From positions 62,001 to 126,000 of the forward strand of contig NZ_BCZK01000003.1 of assembly GCF_001598695.1 (NCBI RefSeq): a stretch of DNA of 64,000 nt. Reading direction: 5' to 3'. The notes under the pieces were generated by a model, which saw nothing but the letters and a program-made list of their open reading frames with translations, was not told the DNA's origin and did no database searches. The position numbers and the translations under genes are program-made. Positions 10,681 to 24,277 of the stretch are shown here, piece by piece; the first letter of the stretch is position 1, and every line of letters starts with the position of its first letter. Origin of the DNA: Klebsiella oxytoca NBRC 105695 (GTDB lineage: Bacteria; Pseudomonadota; Gammaproteobacteria; Enterobacterales; Enterobacteriaceae).

Positions 10681-11907
10681 ATGAAACAAGTCACCTTTGC
10701 TCCCCGTCATCATCAGTTGACCAACACTCGCACCTGGACGGCAGACAGCCGCTGGCTGGTCTTTGACGTTCGCCCTTCTGGCGCTTCCTTTACCGGCGAA
10801 ACCATCGAGCGGGTGAATGTCGATACGGGAGACGTTGAGATCCTCTACCGTGCCGGGCAAGGCGCATACGTTGGCGTGGTGACCGTTCATCCATCGGTAG
10901 ATAAATATGTCTTCATCCACGGCCCGGAAAACCCTGACGAGGGCTGGCATTACGATTTCCACCATCGTCGCGGCGTGGTGACGTACCAGGGAGAAACCCA
11001 CAACCTGGATGCGATGGATATTACCGCTCCCTATACTCCCGGCGCGCTGCGCGGCGGCAGTCATGTGCATGTTTTCAGTCCGAACGGTGAATTTGTCAGC
11101 TTTACCTATAACGACCACGTGCTGCATGAACGCGATCCGGCGCTGGATTTGCGCAACGTTGGCGTGGCGGTTCCCTATGGCCCGGTAGTACCGCGTGGCG
11201 ATCATCCACGTGAATACGGCGGCAGCCACTGGAGCGTGCTGGTCAGCCGTACAACGCCAACCCCGGCGCCGGGCAGCGACGAGATTAATCGCGCCTATGA
11301 AGAGGGATGGGTGGGCAACGGGGCGCTGGCGTTTATTGGCGATACGCTGGCGATAAATGGCGACAAAGTGCCGGAGCTGTTTATTGTCGAACTGCCGGAG
11401 AGCGAACGGGGCTGGAAGCAAGCGGGTGATGCGCCGCTGGCAGGAACGCAAACCACGATGCCGGCGCCTCCTGCCGGCGTTGTTCAGCGTCGCTTAACGT
11501 TTACCCACCAACGCCGTTATCCAGGGCTGGTGACTACGCCCCGTCATTGGGTACGCGCCAATCCGTCGGCGACGGACATCGCTTTTCTGATGCGCGATGA
11601 GGCTGGCGTGGTGCAAATGTGGCTCATTTCGACGCGGGGGGACGGGCTGCGGCAGTTGACCCACAACCGCTCCGATATCCAGTCGGCGTTTAACTGGCAT
11701 CCCTCAGGAAAATGGCTGGGCTTTGTGCTGGAAAACCGCATCGCGATCTGTGACGCGCAGAACGGGGAAATCGACTTTTTGACCGATGAGCATGCCCATC
11801 CGCCATCGGCCGATGCGATCGTCTTTTCGCCAGACGGCAAACAGCTTGCCTGGATGGAGGAGGTGGACGGTTACCGCCAGCTCTGGGTAACCGAAACGGC
11901 GCGCTAA
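10681..11907 (+). CDS. yidR: YidR, DUF3748 beta-propeller-like protein
   Basis: Protein of 408 residues, collinear with E. coli YidR. It carries TolB/WD-like propeller repeats: FSPNGEFVSFTYN, FNWHPSGKWLGFV and FSPDGKQLAWM are typical blade motifs. It resembles the oligogalacturonate-lyase/TolB propeller group, but no catalytic activity is established. No signal peptide, so probably cytoplasmic. The ATG at 10681 has AGGG 7 bp upstream; another in-frame ATG at 10675 is occluded by the hairpin. It follows dgoT by 51 bp and may be read with the dgo operon. Confidence 0.88.
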   Translation: MKQVTFAPRHHQLTNTRTWTADSRWLVFDVRPSGASFTGETIERVNVDTGDVEILYRAGQGAYVGVVTVHPSVDKYVFIHGPENPDEGWHYDFHHRRGVVTYQGETHNLDAMDITAPYTPGALRGGSHVHVFSPNGEFVSFTYNDHVLHERDPALDLRNVGVAVPYGPVVPRGDHPREYGGSHWSVLVSRTTPTPAPGSDEINRAYEEGWVGNGALAFIGDTLAINGDKVPELFIVELPESERGWKQAGDAPLAGTQTTMPAPPAGVVQRRLTFTHQRRYPGLVTTPRHWVRANPSATDIAFLMRDEAGVVQMWLISTRGDGLRQLTHNRSDIQSAFNWHPSGKWLGFVLENRIAICDAQNGEIDFLTDEHAHPPSADAIVFSPDGKQLAWMEEVDGYRQLWVTETAR

Positions 11908-11908
11908 A

Positions 11909-12241
11909 TCAGGGGGTTGGCATCCGCGCTGGCGGGATCACGGAATTGGTCGCCAGCGTCTCTTCCTCGCTCTTTTCCACGCGCGATTTCACCGAACTGT
12001 CGGTACGGAACATATCCCACGGCAGCAGCAGCGTGTCCATGACCGCCGTGAGCGGCATATCCAACGCCACCAGCGATTTCGTGCCCCAGTTTGCGTCGCT
12101 ATCCCCGAGCATCTGCGCGCTGGCGCGCGTTCCAGGATAGGTTCCTTCCTTGCCGCCAGTATGTGACATCACGCTGGAGCAACCGCCCAAACTTATTATC
12201 CCGCCGAACAGGACCAGCTTTAAAAGACCGTTTTTCATCAT
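11909..12241 (-). CDS. yidQ: YidQ, DUF1375 lipoprotein
   Basis: Small predicted lipoprotein of 110 residues, function unknown. The N-terminus has a charged start, hydrophobic core and lipobox SLGGC; the mature part begins SSVMSHTGGKEGTYPG and contains the VMDTLLLPWD motif found in YceK/YidQ proteins. The start MMKN matches E. coli YidQ in length. The longer frame upstream lacks a signal peptide at its end and is not preferred. It is convergent with yidR, stops 1 bp apart. Confidence 0.9.
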   Translation of the reverse strand: MMKNGLLKLVLFGGIISLGGCSSVMSHTGGKEGTYPGTRASAQMLGDSDANWGTKSLVALDMPLTAVMDTLLLPWDMFRTDSSVKSRVEKSEEETLATNSVIPPARMPTP

Positions 12242-12474
12242 TCTTCCGTCATCGTTACGGGCGTTGATAGAACCTTCGAAGTACAACCTCATTCAGAATG
12301 CGGCCAGCAGGGAAGCAGTCTGAAGAATGGCGTACCTATCGGTTATATCGGGCCATTCCATGGATGCATAGTGCCATTGCGCTGCACTGTGGCAGGCGTC
12401 GCACTTTGCCTTTTGTGCTGTCACTCCAGTCTAAGCAATAGACTGCAAACTGCAAAAAATTTTGCCTTTTTCCC

Positions 12475-12503
12475 CTTGAAAAGACCATGGATATACCCAT
12501 TTT
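12475..12503 (+). promoter_or_regulatory. Sigma-32 heat-shock promoter of ibpAB
   Basis: CTTGAAA at 12475-12481 and CCCATTTT at 12496-12503 are separated by 14 bp, matching the RpoH consensus CTTGAA-N13-15-CCCCATNT. Transcription should start about 12510, giving a leader of roughly 100 nt before ibpA. Confidence 0.85.
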
Positions 12504-12507
12504 AGGA

Positions 12508-12612
12508 ATGTGTCTCCCTGAGAATACGCCGAATGGGTATTCCGGGTAATAACGGCCTGTCCATGATGGAAGGTCAGATAATTCTCGCTGATTTCAGGAG
12601 CTATGTATTATG
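12508..12612 (+). promoter_or_regulatory. ROSE-type RNA thermometer in the ibpA leader
   Basis: The leader holds several hairpins, for instance around GGCCTGTCCATGATGG. Its 3' end has TCGCT at 12585-12589 positioned to pair with the AGGAG at 12596-12600, the diagnostic UYGCU/anti-SD pairing of ROSE thermometers. The E. coli and Salmonella ibpA leaders are established ROSE elements. Heat melts the last hairpin and frees the ribosome binding site. Confidence 0.8.
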
Positions 12613-13023
12613 CGTAATTTCGATCTCTCCCCGCTGTATCGTTCTGCTATTGGTTTCGACCGCCTTTTCAATCTGTTAGAAAATAATCAAAGCCAGAGCA
12701 ATGGCGGCTACCCTCCGTACAACGTTGAGTTAGTAGACGAGAACAACTACCGCATCGCGATTGCCGTTGCCGGTTTTGCCGAGAGCGAACTGGAAATTAC
12801 CGCCCAGGATAATCTGCTTATTGTAAAAGGCGCCCATGCCGGCGAGCAGAAAGAGCGTACCTACCTGTATCAGGGCATCGCTGAGCGCAACTTTGAGCGT
12901 AAATTCCAGCTCGCAGAAAATATTCATATTCGCGGCGCCAACCTGGTAAACGGTCTGCTGTATATCGACCTTGAGCGCGTTATTCCTGAAGCGAATAAAC
13001 CGCGCCGTATCGAAATCAACTAA
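12610..13023 (+). CDS. ibpA: Small heat-shock protein IbpA
   Basis: Alpha-crystallin-domain chaperone of 137 residues that coats aggregating proteins with IbpB and hands them to DnaK/ClpB. The domain spans about residues 38-125 ([20 protein letters not shown], then LLIVKGAH and [10 protein letters not shown]). Start ATG follows AGGAG by 9 bp. First gene of the ibpAB heat-shock operon under the sigma-32 promoter and thermometer. Confidence 0.98.
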   Translation: MRNFDLSPLYRSAIGFDRLFNLLENNQSQSNGGYPPYNVELVDENNYRIAIAVAGFAESELEITAQDNLLIVKGAHAGEQKERTYLYQGIAERNFERKFQLAENIHIRGANLVNGLLYIDLERVIPEANKPRRIEIN

Positions 13024-13029
13024 TTTGAT

Positions 13030-13047
13030 GGGCCGCGAAGGCGGCCC
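13030..13047 (+). other. ibpA-ibpB intercistronic hairpin
   Basis: GGGCCGC and GCGGCCC form a perfect 7-bp stem with a GAAG loop 6 bp after the ibpA stop, without a T-run. Probably an mRNA stabiliser or processing site between the two cistrons. Confidence 0.6.
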
Positions 13048-13110
13048 GGTATTGCTGAAAACAGTGCCCGCCGTCAGGGGGCAAAGGCGAATCCGCAGGA
13101 TTTGCAAACA

Positions 13111-13139
13111 TCCACTCGCTTCTTAGAAGGAGAAAGACT
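13111..13139 (+). promoter_or_regulatory. Possible ROSE-like core upstream of ibpB
   Basis: CTCGCTTCTT is followed by AGAAGGAG just before the ibpB ATG. TCGCT (13116-13120) can face AGGAG (13128-13132), the same element pairing as in the ibpA leader, with CTTCT/AGAAG pairing extending it. This suggests ibpB has its own temperature-sensitive ribosome binding site. Structure was judged by eye only. Confidence 0.45.
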
Positions 13140-13568
13140 ATGCGTAACTACGATTTATCCCCGCTTCTGCGTCAATGGATCGGTTTTGACAAACTGGCCA
13201 ACGCGCTGCAAACCGCCGGTGAAAGCCAGAGCTTCCCGCCTTATAACATTGAAAAAAGTGACGATAACCACTATCGCATTACCCTTGCGCTGGCCGGTTT
13301 CCGTCAGGAAGATTTGGATATCCAGCTTGAAGGCACGCGCCTGACGGTAAAAGGCGCGCCGCAGCAGCCGGAAAAAGAGACCAAATGGCTGCACCAGGGG
13401 CTGGTTAACCAGGCATTTAGCCTGAGCTTCACGCTCGCCGAAAATATGGAAGTCTCCGGGGCAACCTTTACTAACGGCCTGCTGCATATCGATTTGACCC
13501 GCAACGAGCCGGAACAGATCGCCCCGCAGCGCATCGCCATCAGCGAGCGCCCTGCGTTACAGAGCTAA
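13140..13568 (+). CDS. ibpB: Small heat-shock protein IbpB
   Basis: Paralogue of IbpA, 142 residues, holdase acting with IbpA on aggregating proteins. The alpha-crystallin domain has [33 protein letters not shown] and [10 protein letters not shown]. It lies 116 bp downstream of ibpA with AAGGAG at the start and ends before a terminator, so the two form one operon. Confidence 0.98.
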   Translation: MRNYDLSPLLRQWIGFDKLANALQTAGESQSFPPYNIEKSDDNHYRITLALAGFRQEDLDIQLEGTRLTVKGAPQQPEKETKWLHQGLVNQAFSLSFTLAENMEVSGATFTNGLLHIDLTRNEPEQIAPQRIAISERPALQS

Positions 13569-13588
13569 TTAAGCGAATCACTTATAAG

Positions 13589-13611
13589 GCCCCGATTTTC
13601 GGGGCTTTTTT
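13589..13611 (+). terminator. Intrinsic terminator of ibpAB
   Basis: GCCCCGATTTTCGGGGC folds into a 6-bp-plus stem and is followed by six T. Confidence 0.9.
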
Positions 13612-13764
13612 GTGCGTGATACACATTACTTTGTCCTTTCTTGTTGTGTTCAACAAAATGGTCGTTGGCTGATCCCGTGATTATTGTGCGCCAGGCGGCA
13701 TACAGCCTGGTGACTACCGGTCATAATCCTCATTGTGCGTAATGTTATACACAGGGAAGAGACG

Positions 13765-15426
13765 ATGAGTGATATAGCATTGACCGTTAGCGTATTGGCG
13801 CTGGTGGCGGTAGTCGGATTGTGGATCGGCAATGTAAAAGTGCGCGGTGTCGGCTTCGGTATCGGAGGCGTGCTGTTTGGCGGTATTATCGTCGGCCACT
13901 TTGTAGACCAGGCGGGCATTACGCTCAGTAGCCCCATGCTGCACTTTATTCAGGAATTCGGCCTGATCCTCTTCGTGTACACCATCGGGATCCAGGTGGG
14001 GCCGGGCTTCTTCGCTTCGCTGCGCGTCTCTGGCCTGCGGCTTAACCTGTTCGCCATTCTGATTGTGATTCTCGGCGGTCTGGTTACCGCGGTCCTGCAT
14101 AAACTGTTCGATATTCCTCTCCCCGTGGTGCTCGGGATCTTTTCCGGTGCGGTAACCAACACGCCTGCGCTGGGGGCCGGGCAGCAGATCCTGCGCGACC
14201 TTGGCGTGCCGCTTGATACCGTCGACCAGATGGGTATGAGCTACGCCATGGCCTATCCATTCGGTATTTGCGGCATTTTGCTGACCATGTGGCTGGTCCG
14301 GCTGTTCTTCCGCATCAACGTTGAGAAAGAGGCTCAGCAATTTGATGAAAACAGCGGCAATGGCCATGCACATCTCCAGACCATCAACGTGCGGGTTGAA
14401 AACCCCAACCTGAACAATATGGCGATTCAGGATGTGCCGATGCTTAACAGCGACAAGCTGATCTGCTCGCGTCTCAAGCGCGAGGAGATGCTGATGGTGC
14501 CCGCGCCGAATACCCTGATTCAGCTTGGGGACCTGCTGCACCTGGTCGGGCGACCGGAGGATTTGCATAACGCTCAGCTGGTGATTGGCAAGGAAGTTTC
14601 CACTTCGCTCTCCACTCGCGGTACCGATCTGAAAGTCGAGCGCGTGGTGGTGACCAACGAAAAAGTATTGGGTAAACGCATTCGCGATCTGCACTTTAAG
14701 CAGCGCTATGATGTGGTGATCTCGCGGCTCAATCGCGCCGGGGTTGAACTGGTCGCCAGCAGCCATGCCAGCCTGCAGTTCGGCGATATTCTTAACCTCG
14801 TCGGCCGCCCGGAGGCGATTGATGCGGTAGCCGCCGAGCTGGGCAACGCCCAGCAAAAACTGCAGCAGGTGCAGATGCTGCCGGTATTTATCGGCATCGG
14901 CCTGGGCGTGCTGCTGGGCTCCATTCCGCTGTTTATTCCGGGATTCCCGGCGGCGCTGAAGCTGGGTCTGGCAGGCGGGCCGCTGATTATGGCCCTGATC
15001 CTCGGACGTATCGGCAGCATCGGTAAGCTGTACTGGTTTATGCCGCCCAGCGCCAACCTTGCGCTGCGCGAACTGGGCATCGTGCTGTTCCTCGCGGTGG
15101 TTGGCCTGAAATCCGGCGGCGATTTTGTCGCGACGCTGATTGAAGGCGACGGGATGAGCTGGATTGTCTACGGCATCTTTATCACCGCGATACCGCTGCT
15201 GACGGTGGGTATTCTGGCGCGCATCCTGGCGAAGATGAACTACCTGACCCTGTGCGGGATGCTGGCCGGCTCAATGACCGACCCTCCGGCGCTGGCGTTT
15301 GCCAATAACCTGCATGCCACCAGCGGCGCGGCGGCGCTCTCCTACGCGACCGTTTATCCGCTGGTTATGTTCTTACGTATTATTACCCCGCAGCTACTGG
15401 CGGTGCTGTTCTGGGGGGTAGGGTAA
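13765..15426 (+). CDS. yidE: YidE, AspT/YidE/YbjL-family membrane transporter
   Basis: Putative transporter of 553 residues. Two membrane domains of the AspT-type (AAEx) duplication flank two cytosolic RCK_C/TrkA_C domains at about residues 190-370 ([14 protein letters not shown] and [13 protein letters not shown]). The signature [16 protein letters not shown] recurs as [14 protein letters not shown] in the second half, showing the internal repeat. Substrate unknown. The ATG giving MSDIALTV reproduces the E. coli length; an upstream start adds ten residues without support. Its 3' end overlaps yidP by 33 bp. Confidence 0.93.
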   Translation: MSDIALTVSVLALVAVVGLWIGNVKVRGVGFGIGGVLFGGIIVGHFVDQAGITLSSPMLHFIQEFGLILFVYTIGIQVGPGFFASLRVSGLRLNLFAILIVILGGLVTAVLHKLFDIPLPVVLGIFSGAVTNTPALGAGQQILRDLGVPLDTVDQMGMSYAMAYPFGICGILLTMWLVRLFFRINVEKEAQQFDENSGNGHAHLQTINVRVENPNLNNMAIQDVPMLNSDKLICSRLKREEMLMVPAPNTLIQLGDLLHLVGRPEDLHNAQLVIGKEVSTSLSTRGTDLKVERVVVTNEKVLGKRIRDLHFKQRYDVVISRLNRAGVELVASSHASLQFGDILNLVGRPEAIDAVAAELGNAQQKLQQVQMLPVFIGIGLGVLLGSIPLFIPGFPAALKLGLAGGPLIMALILGRIGSIGKLYWFMPPSANLALRELGIVLFLAVVGLKSGGDFVATLIEGDGMSWIVYGIFITAIPLLTVGILARILAKMNYLTLCGMLAGSMTDPPALAFANNLHATSGAAALSYATVYPLVMFLRIITPQLLAVLFWGVG

Positions 15427-16140
15427 CGGGTGCTCCGTCTGGACGCGCCGCAGATGGTAGTCCACCTGATATTCGCTGGCGTTACGGAACATCACCGAGT
15501 AGTTAAGAAATTCGCCGCTGTCGCTGTAGGAAAGGGAGGTTATACGCAGCAGCGGCGTCTGTTCCGGCACGTTCATCGACTGCGCCAGCTGCCTGTCCGC
15601 CAGCACTGGCGACAGCGTTTCATAGTTACCGCTAATGGTTATTCCGCACTCCTTCTCAATGTAATCGAACTTCGATCCCTCCAGGTGCACCAGCGACAGA
15701 TTGCGAAACAACTTTACCGGCATATAGCTGTCCTCCAGCATTAGCGGCTTGCCATCGACATAGCGTACCCGGCGCGAGAAGTAGATCCGTTCATCAATTT
15801 GTATCCGCAGCAGGCTGGCGATAGCCGGGGGCGCGGGCATCACCTCAAAAACCAATACCCGGCTGACCACCTCTTTGCCGTGCTTGCGCAGCACTTCGGC
15901 CAGTCCGGTTAGATTGCTGGTTTCATGATGCAGGTCTTTGCGGGCGACATAGGTGCCGGAGCCGTGCCGACGCACCACCAGTCCCCAGCTGACCAGCAGA
16001 TCGATGGCTTTGCGGATGGTCATGCGCGCAACGCCGAACTCTTCCGCCAGCTTTTTTTCGCTCGGTAGCGGGCTGCCAATATCGAAATCGGAAGAATTAA
16101 GCCGTAAACGTAATCTGTCGGCGATAGATTTGTAGATCAC
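15394..16140 (-). CDS. yidP: YidP, GntR/HutC-family regulator
   Basis: Regulator of 248 residues. N-terminal GntR winged HTH ([25 protein letters not shown], residues about 25-50) and a C-terminal UTRA ligand domain containing [19 protein letters not shown]. The chosen GTG gives [10 protein letters not shown], matching the E. coli MIYKS start, with AGAGGT 6 bp upstream; an ATG 33 bp further upstream is the alternative. Divergent from aglA, so the likely regulator of the alpha-glucoside operon. Its 3' end overlaps yidE. Confidence 0.9.
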   Translation of the reverse strand: MIYKSIADRLRLRLNSSDFDIGSPLPSEKKLAEEFGVARMTIRKAIDLLVSWGLVVRRHGSGTYVARKDLHHETSNLTGLAEVLRKHGKEVVSRVLVFEVMPAPPAIASLLRIQIDERIYFSRRVRYVDGKPLMLEDSYMPVKLFRNLSLVHLEGSKFDYIEKECGITISGNYETLSPVLADRQLAQSMNVPEQTPLLRITSLSYSDSGEFLNYSVMFRNASEYQVDYHLRRVQTEHPLPYPPEQHRQ

Positions 16141-16261
16141 CAGTAGACCTCTATTAACGTTGTCACCATTCATGTCAGATAAAAAATTATCTATAAAAAA
16201 CAAATTAATACTTAGAAAAAGAAAATATTAATCAGGCTGATGTAAACGCCATAATTCATCA

Positions 16262-16289
16262 TGTCTAATTTTTTATGAGAAAGTAGACA
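16262..16289. promoter_or_regulatory. Inverted repeat in the yidP-aglA intergenic region
   Basis: TGTCTA (16262-16267) and TAGACA (16284-16289) are exact inverted half-sites with a 16-bp spacer in the AT-rich 341-bp space between yidP and aglA. HutC-type GntR regulators often use TAGAC-like half-sites, but their spacers are usually short, so these may be two separate half-sites. The rest of the region is AT-rich leader with no gene seen. Confidence 0.35.
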
Positions 16290-16481
16290 ACATTGATGTA
16301 ATTAAAACCATGAAAGCGATCACGAATCGCAACGGCGCCGCATGTTGCCGCTCGGGCAAATTTCTATTCTCGTCCCAGGCCAGTACCAATAGTTACCCTG
16401 AATTATTCACCATTGTTCGTGGAGCATGCCGGGTATCAATAAGGCCACTCACCCTATAAGTTGTTACATGAGGATTTTCAA

Positions 16482-20313
<3,832 letters not shown>

Positions 20314-20488
20314 TTTAATTTCCCATCGGCCAATGATGCCTGCAACCTGATGAGGTGAATTTAGCAAGAAATAGCCTTGCAGGGATACATTGCATCTCGT
20401 TTTATATAAATCATCGCCTTACCTGGATAAAACGCTATTCCTCTGTACCGGATAGCGCCGGGATATAATGACAAATAAGGGCTTTAAG

Positions 20489-22204
20489 ATGAATGCCATA
20501 CAAATTTTGAGCTTTGTCGGGTTTACATTGCTGGTGGCTATCATTACCTGGTTTAAGGTAAGAAAAGCGGATACCGGCTCGCAGCAGGGCTATTTCCTTG
20601 CCGGCCGTTCGCTGAAAGCGCCGGTCATCGCCGCCTCGCTGATGTTAACCAACTTATCGACCGAACAGCTGGTGGGATTATCGGGCCAGGCTTACAAAAG
20701 CGGCATGTCGGTTATGGGCTGGGAGGTGACATCGGCGGTGACGCTGATTTTCCTGGCGCTGATCTTTCTTCCCCGCTATCTGCAGCGCGGTATCGCCACC
20801 ATCCCGGACTTTCTGGAAGAGCGGTACGATAAAACGACCCGCATTATTATCGACTTCTGCTTTCTTATCGCCACCGGTATCTGCTTTTTACCCATCGTGC
20901 TTTACTCCGGCGCGCTGGCATTGAATAGCCTTTTTCATATTGGTGAATCGCTGGGTCTGACCCAGGGCGCCGCCATCTGGTTACTGGTGATTTTGCTCGG
21001 TCTGGCCGGGATTTTATACGCGGTGATCGGCGGCATGCGCGCGATGGCAATCGCTGATTCCATTAACGGAATCGGCCTGGTGATTGGCGGCCTGATGGTA
21101 CCGATTTTTGGCCTGATGGCGATGGGGAAGGGGAGTTTTTTACAGGGTATCGAGCAGCTGACGACGGTACACGCGGAGAAGCTGAACTCTATTGGCGGCA
21201 GCAGCGACCCCCTACCGATTGGCGCGGCGTTTACCGGCCTGATTCTGGTGAACACCTTCTACTGGTGTACTAATCAGGGGATAGTGCAGCGTACCCTGGC
21301 GTCAAAAAGCCTGGCGGAGGGGCAGAAAGGGGCGCTGCTGACGGCGGTTCTCAAGATGCTCGATCCGTTGATTCTGGTGCTTCCCGGTTTAATTGCCTTT
21401 CATCTCTACCAGGATCTGCCGAGCGCGGATATGGCCTATCCGACGTTGGTCAACAAGGTCATGCCGCTTCCGCTGGTCGGTTTTTTTGGCGCCGTTCTGT
21501 TTGGCGCCGTTATCAGTACCTTTAACGGCTTTTTAAACAGCGCCAGTACCCTGTTCAGCATGGGAATTTACCGGCGCATCATCAATGAAAACGCCCAGCC
21601 GGAGCAGCTGGTGCGCATTGGGCGGAAATTTGGCCTTTTTATTGCGGTGATCTCGGTGATTGTCGCGCCGTGGATCGCTAATGCGCCGCAGGGGCTGTAT
21701 AGCTGGATGAAGCAGCTCAACGGTATTTATAACGTGCCGCTGGTAACCATCATCATTATGGGCTTCTTCTTTCCGCGTATCCCGGCGATCGCCGCCAAAG
21801 TAGCGATGGGGCTGGGGATTGTTAGCTACATCACGATTAATTACCTGGTGAAATTTGATTTCCATTTCCTCTACGTGCTCGCCTGCACGTTCTGCATCAA
21901 CGTGGTGGTGATGCTGGTTATCGGCTTCATTAAGCCGCGGGCGACGCCGTTTACATTCCATGATGCGTTTGCCGTTGATATGCAGCCGTACCGGCACGTG
22001 AAAATTGCCTCGGTGGGCATTCTGTTCGCGATGATCGGCGTTTACGCGGGCCTCGCCGAGTTTGGCGGCTACGGCACTCGCTGGCTGGCGGCGGTGAGCT
22101 ACGCCATTACCGCAGCGGTCATTATCTATCTGATTTACAGCAGCTGGCGGGAACGCCGCTCCGCTCCAGCTTCCTATGCTATCGATGTTAAGGAAAAATC
22201 ATGA
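20489..22204 (+). CDS. yidK: YidK, SSS-family sodium:solute symporter
   Basis: Integral inner-membrane transporter of 571 residues with about 14 hydrophobic segments. SSS motifs include YFLAGRSL, LSGQAYKSG and the Na+/sugar-symporter-like GFFGAVLFGAVISTFNGFLNS. It resembles SGLT-type sugar symporters. The ATG giving MNAIQILSF matches E. coli; an ATG 21 bp upstream is possible. It overlaps yidJ by 4 bp, suggesting import of a sulfated sugar for the sulfatase; that is an inference. Confidence 0.92.
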   Translation: MNAIQILSFVGFTLLVAIITWFKVRKADTGSQQGYFLAGRSLKAPVIAASLMLTNLSTEQLVGLSGQAYKSGMSVMGWEVTSAVTLIFLALIFLPRYLQRGIATIPDFLEERYDKTTRIIIDFCFLIATGICFLPIVLYSGALALNSLFHIGESLGLTQGAAIWLLVILLGLAGILYAVIGGMRAMAIADSINGIGLVIGGLMVPIFGLMAMGKGSFLQGIEQLTTVHAEKLNSIGGSSDPLPIGAAFTGLILVNTFYWCTNQGIVQRTLASKSLAEGQKGALLTAVLKMLDPLILVLPGLIAFHLYQDLPSADMAYPTLVNKVMPLPLVGFFGAVLFGAVISTFNGFLNSASTLFSMGIYRRIINENAQPEQLVRIGRKFGLFIAVISVIVAPWIANAPQGLYSWMKQLNGIYNVPLVTIIIMGFFFPRIPAIAAKVAMGLGIVSYITINYLVKFDFHFLYVLACTFCINVVVMLVIGFIKPRATPFTFHDAFAVDMQPYRHVKIASVGILFAMIGVYAGLAEFGGYGTRWLAAVSYAITAAVIIYLIYSSWRERRSAPASYAIDVKEKS

Positions 22205-23694
22205 GTCGCCCCAATTTCCTGTTTATTATGACCGATACCCAGGCTACCAATATGGTGGGTTGTTACAGCGGTAAGCCGCTGAATACCCAAAATATTGATT
22301 GTCTGGCCGCCGAAGGCATCCGCTTCAATTCCGCCTATACCTGCTCGCCGGTATGCACCCCGGCACGTGCCGGGCTGTTTACCGGAATCTATGCCAACCA
22401 GTCCGGCCCGTGGACCAATAACGTCGCGCCGGGGAAAAACATCTCCACCATGGGGCGCTACTTTAAGGATGCGGGTTACCGTACCTGCTATATCGGCAAG
22501 TGGCATCTGGATGGTCACGACTACTTTGGTACCGGCGAGTGCCCGCCCGAGTGGGACGCTGACTACTGGTTTGACGGCGCGAATTACCTCGCAGAGCTGA
22601 CTGAGGAAGAGATCGGCCTGTGGCGTAACGGCCTGAACAGCGTAGAAGATTTACTGCAGCATGGGATAGATGAAACCTTCACCTGGGCGCACCGCATCAG
22701 CAACCGGGCGGTCGACTTCCTGCGCCAGCCCGCCCGCGCTGACGAGCCGTTCCTGATGGTGGTTTCCTACGATGAGCCGCACCATCCGTTTACCTGCCCG
22801 GTAGAGTATCTGCGCAAGTACCAGGACTTTTATTATGATCTTGGGCCAAAGGCTCATGACTCGCTCGCCGATAAACCGGAACACCATCGCCTGTGGTCGC
22901 AGGCGATGCCCTCCCCGGTAGGTGAAGATGGGCGCTATCATCATCCGCTCTACTTTGCCTGCAACGACTTTGTCGACGATCAGATTGGTCGGGTGATTAA
23001 CGCCTTAACGCCACAGCAGCGGGACAATACCTGGGTTATTTATACATCCGATCACGGCGAGATGATGGGTGCCCATAGGCTCATTAGCAAAGGCGCGGCG
23101 ATGTATGACGATATCACTCGTATTCCGCTGATCATGCGCCCGCCGCAGGGCGTACCCATGCAGATCGACGCGCCGGTCAGCCATATCGACCTGCTACCGA
23201 CGATGATGGCGCTGGCGGGTATCCCTAAGCCCGATATTCTGCCGGGGGATAATATTCTTGGCGCCGAAACGTCGCGTGGGGTGATGGTGGAATTCAATCG
23301 CTATGAGATTGAACATGACAGCTTTGGCGGGTTTATCCCGGTGCGCTGCTGGGTGACGGATGAGTACAAACTGGTGCTTAACCTGTTTACCAGCGATGAA
23401 CTGTACGACAGGAAAAACGACCCGGATGAGCTGTATAATCTTATTAATCGCCCCGATTTCGCCGACGTTCGCTGTCAAATGCACGATGCGCTGCTTAACT
23501 ATATGGATAAAATCCGCGACCCGTTCCGTACTTATCAATGGAGCTTGCGTCCGTGGCGGCCGGATGCCCTGCCGCGCTGGATGGGCGCTTTCCGCCCGCG
23601 CCCGCAGGACGGCTACTCGCCGGTCGTGCGCGACTATGACACTGGACTGCCGACGCGGGGCGTGAAGGTAGAGGAGAAAAAACAGAAGTTTTGA
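22201..23694 (+). CDS. yidJ: YidJ, Cys-type sulfatase
   Basis: Type I sulfatase-family protein of 497 residues. The N-terminus has the metal-binding MTDTQATN; the formylglycine motif is CTPARAGLFTG (C-x-P-x-R), the Cys type needing maturation by an anSME or FGE. IGKWHLDG and YTSDHGEMMGAH carry further metal/sulfate ligands. No signal peptide, so it acts in the cytoplasm on a substrate probably delivered by YidK. Substrate unknown. Same length as E. coli YidJ. Confidence 0.94.
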   Translation: MSRPNFLFIMTDTQATNMVGCYSGKPLNTQNIDCLAAEGIRFNSAYTCSPVCTPARAGLFTGIYANQSGPWTNNVAPGKNISTMGRYFKDAGYRTCYIGKWHLDGHDYFGTGECPPEWDADYWFDGANYLAELTEEEIGLWRNGLNSVEDLLQHGIDETFTWAHRISNRAVDFLRQPARADEPFLMVVSYDEPHHPFTCPVEYLRKYQDFYYDLGPKAHDSLADKPEHHRLWSQAMPSPVGEDGRYHHPLYFACNDFVDDQIGRVINALTPQQRDNTWVIYTSDHGEMMGAHRLISKGAAMYDDITRIPLIMRPPQGVPMQIDAPVSHIDLLPTMMALAGIPKPDILPGDNILGAETSRGVMVEFNRYEIEHDSFGGFIPVRCWVTDEYKLVLNLFTSDELYDRKNDPDELYNLINRPDFADVRCQMHDALLNYMDKIRDPFRTYQWSLRPWRPDALPRWMGAFRPRPQDGYSPVVRDYDTGLPTRGVKVEEKKQKF

Positions 23695-23929
23695 CGAGTT
23701 CAACGCGCGGGAAAAGAGCGCTCGTCAGGTATTGCCCGGTAGAAACGCGGACCCGCTGGGCCATAACTTGCACGATATGGCCGTCCATCATCGGCCTGAT
23801 AGCCCGACTTTAAGCGGCTGTCAGGCCTGAACTTTCTCTGAAATGGGGCGATTATTAATGCCTTCGGCTTTGGCTCTCAGGTAGAATCGCCGGTATTTTA
23901 CGCAATCGGGAACCCATCAAGGAGTTATG

Positions 23930-24277
23930 ATGAAAATATCCCGCCTTGGCGAAGCACCGGATTACCGCTTCTCGCTGGCCAATGAACGTACCTTTCTGGC
24001 GTGGATCCGCACTTCTCTCGGCTTTCTGGCCGGTGGCGTTGGCCTCGACCAGCTGGCGCCGGATTTCGCCACGCCGCTGATTCGCGAAATCCTCGCTCTG
24101 CTGCTGTGCCTGTTTGCCGGCGGTCTGGCGATATACGGCTATTTACGCTGGCTGAGCAACGAAAAAGCGATGCGCCTTAAGCAGGATTTGCCCTATACCC
24201 GCACGTTGCTGCTGATCAGCATTCTGTTGACCATCGTTATCGTGGTGGTGATGGCGCTGGTGCTCTATGCCGGATAA
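23930..24277 (+). CDS. yidH: YidH, DUF202 inner-membrane protein
   Basis: Small membrane protein of 115 residues with three predicted transmembrane segments; N-terminal ANERTFLAWIRTSLGFLAGG is the DUF202 signature. Function unknown. Two adjacent ATGs exist; the second is 5 bp after AAGGAG and gives the E. coli length. The 235 bp separating it from yidJ contain no gene: E. coli yidI is absent here. It overlaps yidG. Confidence 0.9.
   Translation: MKISRLGEAPDYRFSLANERTFLAWIRTSLGFLAGGVGLDQLAPDFATPLIREILALLLCLFAGGLAIYGYLRWLSNEKAMRLKQDLPYTRTLLLISILLTIVIVVVMALVLYAG

Noticed and set aside
10264-11451. A 395-residue open frame opposite dgoT and yidR
   Set aside because: Crosses two well-supported genes on the other strand, has no recognisable motif and no ribosome binding site.
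13714-14856. A 380-residue open frame opposite yidE
   Set aside because: Antisense shadow of the conserved YidE frame, with His/Gln-rich composition.
23695-23929. yidI expected between yidJ and yidH
   Set aside because: No open frame of adequate length on either strand; the gene is absent here.
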